From the NCBI GenBank assembly GCA_035687255.1, contig DASRYI010000407.1, positions 1 through 25,552 on the forward strand: a stretch of 25,552 nucleotides of DNA, in the 5' to 3' direction. Positions 16,046-24,052 of the stretch are shown piece after piece. Below the pieces are notes generated by a model, which saw nothing but the letters and a program-made list of their open reading frames with translations, was not told the origin of the DNA and ran no database searches. Source of the stretch: JAKEHA01 sp035687255. Its GTDB lineage: Bacteria; Krumholzibacteriota; Krumholzibacteriia; WVZY01; JAKEHA01. The translations under genes and the position numbers were made by a program. The stretch's first letter is position 1. Each line of letters begins with the position of its first letter.

Positions 16046-16879
16046 CTACGCGCCCGGCCGCGTGCGCGTGGCTTCGAGAACGCGGACCACGCCCTCCAGC
16101 AGCGGCGCAAGTTGCTTCAGCGGCAGCATGGAGGCCGCGTCGGAGAGCGCCTTTGCGGGCTCGGGATGGGTTTCGATGAAGAAGCCGTCCACGGGAACCG
16201 CCGCCGCCGCCCGCGCCATCATGGCCGCCAGCGCCGGTTCGCCTCCCGACGACGTGCCCAGCCCGCCGGGGCGTTGCAACGAATGGGTGACGTCGTAGAT
16301 GACGGGGCATCCGGTGTCGCGCATGCGCGCAAAGCCGCGGAAGTCCACCACCAGGTCGTGGTAGCCGAAGCTGGTGCCACGCTCCGTCAGCAGCACGTCG
16401 CGTGCGCCGGCGTGTTTGAGTTTGTTCACCACGTTGGCCATGTCTTCGGGGGCGAGGAACTGACCCTTCTTCACGTTGACGGGTGTGCCGCACGCCCCCG
16501 CGGCCTCGATAAGACTCGTCTGCCGGCACAGGAACGCGGGTATCTGCACCACGTCGAGGACAGGCGCGGCAGCGCGCACGTCGTCCTCGGAATGCACATC
16601 GGAGAGAATCGGGCATCCCAGAATGCCGCGGGCCTTTTCCAATATGCGCAGACCTTCTTCGATACCAGGCCCGCGGAACGAGTCTCCGGCGCTCCGGTTA
16701 TCCTTGAGAAAGCTCGCCTTGAAGACAAATTGAAACTCGCGAACGATGGGGAGGTTCGCAATCGTCTCCGCAACGGAAAGCGCCAGCGCTTCCGACTCGA
16801 TGACGCACGGTCCCGCAATCAAAAGCGGCCGGGCGCCGTCGCCCACGGTGAAGGAAGCAATACGCGCGCTGGCAGGCAC
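16046..16879 (-). CDS. kdsA: 3-deoxy-8-phosphooctulonate synthase (metal-dependent class)
   Basis: KdsA condenses PEP with arabinose 5-phosphate to give Kdo 8-phosphate. The 277-residue protein has LLIAGPCVIES, FVFKASF, SFRGPG and VIYDVTHSLQ. The four metal ligands of the metal-dependent class are all visible: Cys25, His199, Glu236 and Asp247. Their spacing (174, 37, 11) is the same as in the Aquifex enzyme as I recall it (Cys11, His185, Glu222, Asp233), so this is the metallo form, unlike E. coli KdsA. The family motif KANRS reads KDNRS here (59-63). The start is GTG 16879, 15 bp after pyrG, with no clear Shine-Dalgarno. With kdsD downstream and kdsB upstream, most of the CMP-Kdo route is present. 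Confidence 0.95.
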   Translation of the reverse strand: MPASARIASFTVGDGARPLLIAGPCVIESEALALSVAETIANLPIVREFQFVFKASFLKDNRSAGDSFRGPGIEEGLRILEKARGILGCPILSDVHSEDDVRAAAPVLDVVQIPAFLCRQTSLIEAAGACGTPVNVKKGQFLAPEDMANVVNKLKHAGARDVLLTERGTSFGYHDLVVDFRGFARMRDTGCPVIYDVTHSLQRPGGLGTSSGGEPALAAMMARAAAAVPVDGFFIETHPEPAKALSDAASMLPLKQLAPLLEGVVRVLEATRTRPGA

Positions 16880-16894
16880 GGCGGGTGGGCGGCG

Positions 16895-18526
16895 TCAGGC
16901 GCTCGCGCGCTGCGTCGTGGATGAGCCGGAATTCTTGAGCGCCTTGGCCGCGCGCACCAGCCCGAAGAACATGGGATGCGGCCGGTGCGGACGGCTCTTC
17001 AGTTCGGGATGGAACTGGCCCGCGATGAAATAAGGATGGTCGGTGATCTCCACGATCTCCACCAGACTGCCGTCGGGCGAGGTGCCGGAGATGGTGAGTC
17101 CCGCCTTCTCGAGCTGCTCGCGGTAGGCGTTGTTCACTTCCCAGCGGTGGCGATGGCGCTCGCTGATTTCGGTGGTTGCGTAGAGATCCGCGGCCAGCGT
17201 ACCCGGCTTGATGTGGCACGGCCACGCGCCCAGGCGCATGGTTCCGCCCTTCTTGCCCGAATGCGTCTGGCCTTCCATGAGATCGATCACGGGATGGGCG
17301 CAGCTCGGGCTGAATTCCGACGACAGCGCGTCGGCGATGCCGCACACGTTGCGCGCAAACTCGATGACCGCGCACTGCAGGCCCAGGCAGATTCCCAGAA
17401 AGGGAACGTCGTTTTCGCGCGCATAGCGAATGGCTTCCACTTTGCCCGCAATGCCGCGCTCGCCGAACCCGCCCGGCACCAGCACGCCGGAAACGCCGCG
17501 CAACGCCTCGTCGGCGCCCAGCTTCTCCACGTCCTCGGCGTCCACCCACTGCACGGTCACGTGCACGTCGTTCTGCACGCCCGCGTGCGTGAACGATTCG
17601 ATGATGGATTTGTAGGCGTCCTGCACCTGCACATACTTGCCGACCACCGCAATCTTGACCTCGTCCTCGATGGCCGTCATGCGCTGGATCATGCCCTCCC
17701 ATTCTTCCATGTTGGGCTCGGGCGCATTCACGTGCAGCAGCTTGAGCACGATGTCGTCCAGGCCTTCGCGATGGAAGTGAAGCGGAACGTGATAGATGGA
17801 GGCCACGTCGCGCGCCTCGATGACGGCGCGCTCGCGCACGTTGCAGAACAGCGCAATCTTGCCACGGATTTCCGCCGACAGCGGGCGTTCCGAACGGCAC
17901 AGCAGCACGTCGGGCTGAATGCCGATTTCCAGCAGGCCCTTGACGCTGTGCTGCGTGGGCTTGGTTTTGATTTCCTTGGCAGCCTTGATGTACGGGATCA
18001 GCGTCAGGTGGATGAAAATGCAGTTGTCGGCGCCCTCTTCGTGGCGCATCTGGCGGCACGCCTCCAGAAAGGGCAGGCCCTCGATATCGCCGGTGGTACC
18101 GCCGATTTCGGTGATGATGACGTCGACATTGCCGTTTTCCCCGCACGCGCGGATGCGCGTCTTGATCTCGTCGGTGACGTGCGGCACCACCTGCACCGTC
18201 TTGCCCAGATAACCGCCCGAGCGTTCGCGCTCGATGACAGACTGGTACACCTTGCCCGCCGTCACGCTGTTGTCGCGCGTCAGATTCTGGTCGAGAAAGC
18301 GTTCGTAGTGTCCGAGATCGAGATCGGCTTCGCCGCCGTCATCGGTGACGAAGACCTCGCCGTGCTGATACGGACTCATGGTGCCCGGATCAACATTGAG
18401 ATAGGGGTCGAATTTTTGAATGGCGACGCGCAGGCCGCGCTGCTTGAGAAGCAGGCCGAGAGATGCCGCGGCAATGCCCTTGCCGAGCGACGACACCACC
18501 CCACCCGTGATGAAAATGTATTTCAT
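16895..18526 (-). CDS. pyrG: CTP synthase
   Basis: PyrG aminates UTP to CTP with ATP and glutamine. From ATG 18526 it has 543 residues, normal for the family. The synthetase domain (1 to about 270) has MKYIFITGGVVSSLGKGIAA and DPYLNVDPGTMSPYQHGEVFV. The glutamine amidotransferase domain has PGGFGERG, the nucleophile Cys380 in LGICLGLQ, and His506/Glu508 in GQFHPELKSRP. The frame also has an ATG at 18571 directly touching the kdsB stop (TGAATG), which would add 15 charged residues; I prefer 18526 from family alignment. Its place between kdsB and kdsA fits supply of CTP to KdsB. Confidence 0.97.
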   Translation of the reverse strand: MKYIFITGGVVSSLGKGIAAASLGLLLKQRGLRVAIQKFDPYLNVDPGTMSPYQHGEVFVTDDGGEADLDLGHYERFLDQNLTRDNSVTAGKVYQSVIERERSGGYLGKTVQVVPHVTDEIKTRIRACGENGNVDVIITEIGGTTGDIEGLPFLEACRQMRHEEGADNCIFIHLTLIPYIKAAKEIKTKPTQHSVKGLLEIGIQPDVLLCRSERPLSAEIRGKIALFCNVRERAVIEARDVASIYHVPLHFHREGLDDIVLKLLHVNAPEPNMEEWEGMIQRMTAIEDEVKIAVVGKYVQVQDAYKSIIESFTHAGVQNDVHVTVQWVDAEDVEKLGADEALRGVSGVLVPGGFGERGIAGKVEAIRYARENDVPFLGICLGLQCAVIEFARNVCGIADALSSEFSPSCAHPVIDLMEGQTHSGKKGGTMRLGAWPCHIKPGTLAADLYATTEISERHRHRWEVNNAYREQLEKAGLTISGTSPDGSLVEIVEITDHPYFIAGQFHPELKSRPHRPHPMFFGLVRAAKALKNSGSSTTQRASA

Positions 18527-18571
18527 TCCTGCCACTTCAGGTCCCTTCTTCTCCCGTCGTTGTGTTTTCAT

Positions 18572-19429
18572 TCAGTCTAGGGAGCGCTGCAAAACTTTTT
18601 CAACCTTTTTTACATCCGACGGCACATCCACGCCGATGGTTTCGTGCTGCGTCTCCACAACCGCGATCCGCATGCCGTTTTCCAGCGCCCGCAGCTGTTC
18701 CAGCCGCTCCGATATCTCCAGCGGCGTGCGCGGGAGCCGGGCCATGCGCAGCAGCGCGGCGCGGCGGTAGGCATACACGCCCACGTGGCGGAACGCGCCC
18801 GTGGCGCGCATTCCATTCCAGGGAATGGGCGCGCGCGAGAAATACAGTGCGTGGCCGCGCCCATCCACGACCACCTTGACGATGTTGGCATCCACGAATT
18901 CGGCGGGGTCGCGCAGCGCATGGCAGGCGGTGACGATGTCCACCGCGCCGTCGCGCGCAAACACGCGCACCATGCGTCCCACCAGGCGCGGGTCGAACAC
19001 GGGCTCGTCGCCCTGGAGATTCACGATGATATCCGCGCGGATGCGGCGGGCCACTTCCGCCACGCGGTCGGTTCCGGTGGCGTGATCGGCGCCGGTGGTG
19101 ACCACGTCGCCCCCGAATGCGCGCACGGTGTGCGCGATGCGCGCGTCATCGGTGGCCACCACCACGCGCGCGGCGCCGCGCACGCGCGTTGCGGCGCGAT
19201 ACACCCACTCGATCAGCGGTTTTCCGGAAATGACCGCCAGCGGCTTGCCCGGGAACCGGGTGGACCCGTAGCGAGCCGGCAGGACGATAGCGAAAGATGG
19301 GGACGGAGATGCGGGGGCCTTTCGGCCTCCGCGGCGGCGTCGCGATGCGTTAATTCGCTTCGACGACGCTGACGCGCTTGCGGTTTTTGCCGAAGTTTTC
19401 GAAACGGACTGTGCCCGTAACCTTGGCAA
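18572..19429 (-). CDS. kdsB: 3-deoxy-manno-octulosonate cytidylyltransferase; start uncertain
   Basis: KdsB activates Kdo with CTP to CMP-Kdo. The domain begins near 19294 with FAIVLPARYGSTRFPGKPL and continues with VVVATDDARI, HATGTDRVAEVA, VNLQGDEPVFDP, ALYFSRAPIPW, RHVGVYAYRR and the end TPLEISERLEQLRALENG; about 240 residues match the usual length. No ATG, GTG or TTG lies in frame between the domain and TTG 19429. That TTG is inside rpmA (80-bp overlap) and would add 45 residues of Ser/Ala/Arg-rich sequence that looks like out-of-frame rpmA. I list the TTG start only because it is the sole standard one. A start at the ATT near 19360 or another rare codon is possible. The stop touches a possible pyrG ATG. 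Confidence 0.9.
   Translation of the reverse strand: MPRLRAQSVSKTSAKTASASASSKRINASRRRRGGRKAPASPSPSFAIVLPARYGSTRFPGKPLAVISGKPLIEWVYRAATRVRGAARVVVATDDARIAHTVRAFGGDVVTTGADHATGTDRVAEVARRIRADIIVNLQGDEPVFDPRLVGRMVRVFARDGAVDIVTACHALRDPAEFVDANIVKVVVDGRGHALYFSRAPIPWNGMRATGAFRHVGVYAYRRAALLRMARLPRTPLEISERLEQLRALENGMRIAVVETQHETIGVDVPSDVKKVEKVLQRSLD
19311..19332 (-). repeat. GNRA-type hairpin between rpmA and kdsB
   Basis: On the minus strand GCGG-A-GGCC-GAAA-GGCC-C-CCGC forms two 4-bp stems around one A/C mismatch, closed by a GAAA tetraloop, 17 nt after the rpmA stop. No real T-run follows. It could weaken read-through or shape the kdsB translation start, since it sits just before the conserved kdsB domain. 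Confidence 0.5.
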
Positions 19430-19607
19430 AGAGCGTGTCGTCCTTTCCGCGGCCCACGTTCTGGCCGGGATGGATGTGAGTGCCGCGCTGGCGGATGATG
19501 ATGCTGCCGGCGGTGACGAACTCGCCGGAGAAGCGCTTCACGCCCAGCCGCTGGCCGTGCGAGTCGCGCCCGTTCTTGGAACTGCCTACGCCTTTTTTGT
19601 GTGCCAT
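19350..19607 (-). CDS. rpmA: 50S ribosomal protein L27
   Basis: L27 is a small protein of the large subunit whose N-terminus reaches the peptidyl transferase centre. The 85-residue product begins MAHKKGVGSSKNGRDSHGQRLGVKRFSGEFVTAGSIIIRQRGT and keeps the family core HPGQNVGRGKDDTLFA. The N-terminus starts directly at the mature AHKKG form and lacks the cleavable extension of Firmicutes L27. AGGA lies 8 nt before ATG 19607. It follows rplU by 13 bp in the usual order. Confidence 0.98.
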   Translation of the reverse strand: MAHKKGVGSSKNGRDSHGQRLGVKRFSGEFVTAGSIIIRQRGTHIHPGQNVGRGKDDTLFAKVTGTVRFENFGKNRKRVSVVEAN

Positions 19608-19620
19608 TTCGAATTCCTGC

Positions 19621-19926
19621 CTAGAAGCCGGCGATGCGGACTTCGGTGAACCACTGGCGATGATTGCCCCGCCGGCGAAACTTCTTCCGGCGCCGCTTCT
19701 TGAAGATACGCAACTTCTCGCTGCGGCTGTGGCGGACGACTTCGGCGGTGACAGACTTGCCGTTGACCAGCGGCGAACCCACCGTGGTGCTGGTGTCGTC
19801 GGACCACATCAGGACCTGGTCAAAGGTGACGCTCTTGCCCACTTCCTCATCGAGGAGGGGCACCCGGATAATGGAATTCGGCGTCGCCTTGAACTGCAGG
19901 CCACCGACTCTAACGATCGCGTACAT
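19621..19926 (-). CDS. rplU: 50S ribosomal protein L21
   Basis: L21 binds 23S rRNA in the large subunit. From ATG 19926 it has 101 residues: MYAIVRVGGLQFKATPNSIIRV, the middle GSPLVNGKSVTAEVV, and the strongly basic end FKKRRRKKFRRRGNHRQWFTEVRIAGF. GGAGT precedes the ATG. The frame is open 26 codons further upstream, but that part contains the promoter and leader, so 19926 is the start. It heads the rplU-rpmA unit, and read-through could feed kdsB-pyrG-kdsA-kdsD. Confidence 0.97.
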   Translation of the reverse strand: MYAIVRVGGLQFKATPNSIIRVPLLDEEVGKSVTFDQVLMWSDDTSTTVGSPLVNGKSVTAEVVRHSRSEKLRIFKKRRRKKFRRRGNHRQWFTEVRIAGF

Positions 19927-19953
19927 GTTTACTCCAGAATAGGATTTAGCGGA

Positions 19954-19970
19954 GGTTGCGAAAAACAACC
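19954..19970 (-). promoter_or_regulatory. Leader hairpin of the rplU mRNA
   Basis: GGTTG (19970-19966) and CAACC (19958-19954) pair around a TTTTTCG loop, right at the predicted 5' end of the rplU transcript and 28 bp before its ATG. It could be a 5' stabilising hairpin or a site for L21 feedback control. I did not match it to a described leader family. Confidence 0.4.
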
Positions 19971-19975
19971 GTCTA

Positions 19976-20004
19976 TAAATACCCGATCCGGGCCCCCGTG
20001 TCAA
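19976..20004 (-). promoter_or_regulatory. Housekeeping promoter for rplU-rpmA
   Basis: A perfect -35 TTGACA (20004-19999), an exact 17-bp spacer and -10 TATTTA (19981-19976) point toward rplU. The start is predicted near 19969, giving a leader of about 43 nt. It is the best sigma-70-type promoter in the window. Confidence 0.8.
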
Positions 20005-20032
20005 GGCGGGCTTTCAGGGCCCAGTCGAGCCT

Positions 20033-20063
20033 CCCGGGGGCCGAGCTGGCACCCGCCCCCGGG
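20033..20063 (-). terminator. GC-rich inverted repeat after the repeat-protein gene
   Basis: CCCGGGGGC (20033-20041) and GCCCCCGGG (20055-20063) form a perfect 9-bp stem with a 13-nt loop, 14 bp after the stop at 20077. No T-run follows, so it may be a Rho-dependent or weak terminator separating this gene from the rplU promoter. Confidence 0.45.
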
Positions 20064-20076
20064 GAAGCATGGCGTC

Positions 20077-20553
20077 CTAGAACGACCAGTTGACGATCGG
20101 GAAGATGGGCATGAAGCCGTCTTCCTTGATGATATTGATCAGCCCGACCTGAATACCGTGCAGATGCTGGGCCGAGTTCACGAACCCCAGCTGAAACCCT
20201 TCGGCGTTACCCGCCACGTTGACCCAGCTCCACTGGAACCCGCAGAAGTCGGCCTTGGTGTAGTTCACGGCGGCCAGCTGGACGCCGGTGAAGCTTCCCT
20301 CGTTGTAGTTCACAAAGCTCCAGGCCAGTCCCTGCGACATGCCGGAGGTGGTGTGGCTCACCAGACCGATGTCGACGGCCTGTACAGATGTATTCTTTCC
20401 GTAGAGCAGACTGAAGCGAAACGCCGAGACCGAATCGGTTTCTTTCGCGATCGAGATCGGCGTAAAGAGCGATAGATTAATCGGCTTGTCGCCGGCCATT
20501 GCCGGCGCCGCAACACTCATCAATAACGCTGCGACCATGATAAAACGCTTCAT
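20077..20553 (-). CDS. Secreted protein of GxQxGxxN repeats, function unknown
   Basis: The 158-residue product has a clear signal peptide (residues 1-20, cleavage after AMA). Residues about 75-145 are five tandem 14-15-residue units: GLAWSFVNYNEGSFT, GVQLAAVNYTKADFC, GFQWSWVNVAGNAE, GFQLGFVNSAQHLH and GIQVGLINIIKED, with two looser units before them. The pattern G-hydrophobic-Q-x-x-x-V/I-N suggests a regular beta solenoid. It ends in FPIVNWSF. Proteins with such repeats are known in several phyla, e.g. the LA_2272-type surface repeat family; that match is from memory. Location is periplasm, outer membrane or surface. AAAGGGG precedes ATG 20553. It is divergent from the tricorn protease and has its own promoter candidate. 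Confidence 0.85.
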   Translation of the reverse strand: MKRFIMVAALLMSVAAPAMAGDKPINLSLFTPISIAKETDSVSAFRFSLLYGKNTSVQAVDIGLVSHTTSGMSQGLAWSFVNYNEGSFTGVQLAAVNYTKADFCGFQWSWVNVAGNAEGFQLGFVNSAQHLHGIQVGLINIIKEDGFMPIFPIVNWSF

Positions 20554-20616
20554 GGAACGACACCCCTTTCGTGGGCGGGTTGCGCACGCGCGCGGCGGGC
20601 GCGGTGCGAAGACGCA

Positions 20617-20645
20617 ACGCTAGCAGAGGCGGGGGGCGCGGTCAA
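20617..20645 (-). promoter_or_regulatory. Putative promoter for the repeat-protein gene
   Basis: TTGACC (20645-20640), a 17-bp spacer and TAGCGT (20622-20617) preceded by TGC form a moderate extended sigma-70-type promoter. A start near 20610 leaves a GC-rich leader of about 57 nt. No clear promoter was found for the divergent plus-strand gene in the rest of this 202-bp region. Confidence 0.45.
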
Positions 20646-20755
20646 TCGCGGCGTCGAAACCGCAGTACGCCCCTTCCGTTCGGGCCGTGTTTGTGCCATG
20701 ATCGCGGGGCTGCGGTATTCCCCATGTCACTTCATCGACCCCTGGAGTCTGCACA

Positions 20756-23700
20756 ATGAAACCAATCATCCGACTGGCGGCTTTGTCCGCATTCTGTCTT
20801 GTCACGACCGTGTCCGCCGTGCACGCGCAAATGGACGCGCGCATGCTGCAGATGCCGGACGTTTCGAAAACCACCATTGTTTTTTCCTACGCGGGTGACC
20901 TGTGGACCGTGCCCAAGGAAGGCGGCCAGGCGCTCAAACTCAGCTCGCCGGCCGGGCCGGAGCTGTTTCCACACTTCTCGCCCGACGGATCCCGCATCGC
21001 CTATACCGCCGACTACGACGGCAACATGGACGTCTATGACGTGGCCACCCTCGGTGGAATTCCCACGCGCGTCACGTACCACGGCATGACCGACCGCATC
21101 ATCGACTGGTATCCGGATGGCAAGTCGTTGCTGTACGCGTCGTCGATGTACAGCGGACGTCAGCGCTACAGCCAGTTCTTCCGCGTGTCTCCCGACGGCG
21201 GCATGCCGGAAGTGCTGCCGGTTCCCTACGGGGAGTTTGGGGCGATTTCGCCGGACGGCAAGCTGGTGGCGTACACGCCGCAGTCGCGCGCCTTCCGCAC
21301 CTGGAAACGCTACCGCGGCGGCTGGGCGGCCGACATCTACATCTTTGATCTGGCCGCGAAGACGGCGGAGAACATCACCAACAACGACGCCAACGACGAA
21401 TTCCCGATGTGGGCGGGACGGAAGCTCTACTTCCTATCCGACCGCGGCGACGCCGAACGCGCCAACATCTGGGTCTACGATCTCGATTCCAAAGAAACAC
21501 GGCAGGTGACCAATTTCACCGATTTCGACATTCACTTCCCCGCCATCGGACCCGATGACATCGTGTTCGAGGCGGGCGGCAAGCTCTATCTGATGAGCCT
21601 GGCCGACGAGAAGTACCACGAGGTCAAGGTGCAGGTGTCGACCGACGCCATGACACTGATGCCGCGGACGGCCAACGCCTCCGACCTCATCGAGACCGTC
21701 TCGATTTCGCCGGATGGCAAGCGCGCCGTGTTCGACGCGCGCGGCGAGGTGTTCAGCGTTCCCGCCGAACACGGCACGGTGCTGAACCTCACCAACACGC
21801 CGGGCAGCGCCGAGCGCTACGCGTCGTGGTCGCCGGACGGCAAAAGCGTGGCTTACTGGAGCGACGCGTCGGGCGAGTACGAGCTCACGGTGCGCGACCT
21901 TGCGAAGAGCGCAGACAGGAAGATCACCTCGTACGGCCCGGGATATCGCTACGCGCTGACCTGGTCGCCCGACTCGAAGATGATTGCGTTCATCGACAAG
22001 GCCATGAACGTGAAGATCTGCGACGTCACCACCGGCAAGACCACCGACGTCGACAAGGAGCTGGCCTTCTACGAGGGTGACCTCGAGGCGTTCACGCCCT
22101 CGTGGTCGCCGGACAGCCGCTGGCTGGCGTACCGCAAGGACGCGCCCAACTTCAACGGCTCGATTGCGCTGTTCGACACCAAGGCCGGCAAGTCGTACCA
22201 GGTGACGTCGGGCTACTACAACGACAACATGCCCACGTTCGATCCGGACGGAAAGTATCTCTTCTTCGTCACCAACCGCACGTTGGAGCCGTCGTATTCG
22301 GACGTCGACGGAACCTGGATCTACGCCAACACCACGTCGATCGCGTGCGCATCGCTGACCAACGAGACACCGGCGCCAACGGCGCCGGAAAATGACTCGA
22401 CCAAGGTGGATACGGGAACCACAGGCGGCGACAACAAGAAGGCCGACAAGAAAGACGACAAAAAAGACAAGGACAAGAAGAAGGAAGAAAAGCCGAAGGA
22501 AACGAAGATCACCATCGAGGGTTTCGAAGACCGTGTGGTGCTGCTGCCGCCCAAGGCGGGCAACTTTGCCGGCCTCCACGCGGTCTCGGGCAAGGTGCTG
22601 TACCACCGCAACCCCAACACCGGCTCGGGCGACGAGGATCATCCCGTCAAGTACTACGATCTGGAGAAGCGCGAAGAGAAAACCATCACCGACGACTCAG
22701 ATGTCTTCGACGTCAGCGCCGACGGCAAGAAAGTGCTGATCGGCAAGGACCACGCGTATGCGGTGGTGGACGTCGCACCCGACCAGAAGATGGAAAAGAA
22801 GATGCCCACGGGCACCCTCGACATGTCGCTGGATCCGCGCGCCGAGTGGCACCAGATCTTCAATGACGTGTGGCGCTTCGAGCGCGACTTCTTCTACGAC
22901 CCGAACATGCACGGGGTCGACTGGAACGCCATGCGCACGCGCTACGGCAGTCTGATCGACAACTGCATGACGCGCTGGGACGTGAACTTTGTCATCGGCG
23001 AACTGATCGCAGAGCTCAGCTCGTCGCACACGTATCGCGGTGGTGGCGATAGCCCCAGCGGTCCGACGCTCAGCGTCGGTTATCTGGGTGTGGACTGGGA
23101 GTTGACCAACGGCGCGTATCGCATCAAGACGATCATCACCGGCGCCCCCTGGGACACTGAAGTGCGCTCGCCGCTGGCGATGCCGGGTGTCAAGGTGGCG
23201 GAGGGTGACTACGTGCTGGCCGTGAACGGCGTGGCCATGGATCCAAAGAAGGCGCCGTGGGCGGCCTTCGCGGGCCTGGCCAAGAAGGCCATCACGCTCA
23301 CCGTGAACTCGAAGCCGTCCATGGACGGCGCGCACGACGTACTGGTTGAAACGCTGAGCGATGAGACGCGGCTGCGCAACCTGGCGTGGATCGAATCCAA
23401 CCGCAAGCGTGTTGACGAGGAGTCGGGCGGCAAAATCGGTTACATCTACGTGCCCAACACCGGCATTGAGGGACAGACCGAACTCGTGCGCCAGTTTGCG
23501 GCGCAGTACCGAAAGCAGGGACTCATCGTTGACGAGCGCTTCAACAGCGGCGGCCAGATTCCCGACCGCTTCATCGAGCTGTTGAACCGCAAGCCGCTGG
23601 CCTTCTGGGCGGTGCGCGACGGCAAGGACTGGCAGTTCCCGCAGGTGGCCAACTTCGGTCCCAAGTGCATGCTCATCAACGGCTGGAGCGGTTCGGGCGG

Positions 23701-24028
23701 CGACGCCTTCCCCGACTACTTCCGCAAGGCCGGTCTCGGCCCGTTGATCGGCATGCGCACATGGGGCGGCCTGATCGGCATCTCGGGGTCACCGTCGCTC
23801 ATCGACGGCGGCGCTGTGACCGTGCCCACCTTCCGCATGTACGACCCCGACGGCAAGTGGTTCAAGGAAGGCCATGGTGTCGATCCCGACATCAAGGTGC
23901 CCGAGGACTACACGCAGCTCGCCAAGGGCATCGACGTGCAGCTGGAACGCGGCATTCAGGAAGTCATGAAGCAGATCGCGGCGCAGCCCTCGCCGATTCC
24001 GGCACGGCCCGCGTACGAGAAGCGATAA
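20756..24028 (+). CDS. Tricorn-type S41 peptidase, exported
   Basis: The 1090-residue protein resembles the tricorn core protease, which degrades short and medium peptides. Residues 1-24 are a signal peptide (cleavage after VHA), so it acts in the periplasm or outside, unlike archaeal tricorn. Residues about 30-540 hold WD40/TolB-like beta-propeller repeats with many SPDGK motifs. Residues about 558-585 are a Lys/Asp/Glu-rich linker. Then come a second propeller-like part, a helical domain (HQIFNDVWRFERDFFYDPNMHGVDW), a PDZ-like domain (about 768-870) and the S41 core. Catalytic residues: Ser757-His758 in SSSHTY, nucleophile Ser980 in GWSGSGGDAF, and Glu1038 in KEGHGVDPD. GGAG lies 8 nt before the ATG. 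It is the only plus-strand gene and has its own terminator. Confidence 0.93.
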   Translation: MKPIIRLAALSAFCLVTTVSAVHAQMDARMLQMPDVSKTTIVFSYAGDLWTVPKEGGQALKLSSPAGPELFPHFSPDGSRIAYTADYDGNMDVYDVATLGGIPTRVTYHGMTDRIIDWYPDGKSLLYASSMYSGRQRYSQFFRVSPDGGMPEVLPVPYGEFGAISPDGKLVAYTPQSRAFRTWKRYRGGWAADIYIFDLAAKTAENITNNDANDEFPMWAGRKLYFLSDRGDAERANIWVYDLDSKETRQVTNFTDFDIHFPAIGPDDIVFEAGGKLYLMSLADEKYHEVKVQVSTDAMTLMPRTANASDLIETVSISPDGKRAVFDARGEVFSVPAEHGTVLNLTNTPGSAERYASWSPDGKSVAYWSDASGEYELTVRDLAKSADRKITSYGPGYRYALTWSPDSKMIAFIDKAMNVKICDVTTGKTTDVDKELAFYEGDLEAFTPSWSPDSRWLAYRKDAPNFNGSIALFDTKAGKSYQVTSGYYNDNMPTFDPDGKYLFFVTNRTLEPSYSDVDGTWIYANTTSIACASLTNETPAPTAPENDSTKVDTGTTGGDNKKADKKDDKKDKDKKKEEKPKETKITIEGFEDRVVLLPPKAGNFAGLHAVSGKVLYHRNPNTGSGDEDHPVKYYDLEKREEKTITDDSDVFDVSADGKKVLIGKDHAYAVVDVAPDQKMEKKMPTGTLDMSLDPRAEWHQIFNDVWRFERDFFYDPNMHGVDWNAMRTRYGSLIDNCMTRWDVNFVIGELIAELSSSHTYRGGGDSPSGPTLSVGYLGVDWELTNGAYRIKTIITGAPWDTEVRSPLAMPGVKVAEGDYVLAVNGVAMDPKKAPWAAFAGLAKKAITLTVNSKPSMDGAHDVLVETLSDETRLRNLAWIESNRKRVDEESGGKIGYIYVPNTGIEGQTELVRQFAAQYRKQGLIVDERFNSGGQIPDRFIELLNRKPLAFWAVRDGKDWQFPQVANFGPKCMLINGWSGSGGDAFPDYFRKAGLGPLIGMRTWGGLIGISGSPSLIDGGAVTVPTFRMYDPDGKWFKEGHGVDPDIKVPEDYTQLAKGIDVQLERGIQEVMKQIAAQPSPIPARPAYEKR

Positions 24029-24052
24029 GACGCGCGACAGCGCGTGCCAACC

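Noticed and set aside
16012..16110. N-terminal extension of the kdsD frame
   Set aside because: It overlaps the end of kdsA, is Arg/Ala/Pro-rich and has no similarity to KdsD proteins.
20684..20698. Second sigma-54-like site, TGGCAC-AAACA-CGGC, facing the repeat-protein gene
   Set aside because: The -24 part and GC spacing fit, but the -12 is CGGC instead of TTGC and a sigma-70-type promoter lies closer to the gene. Treated as chance.
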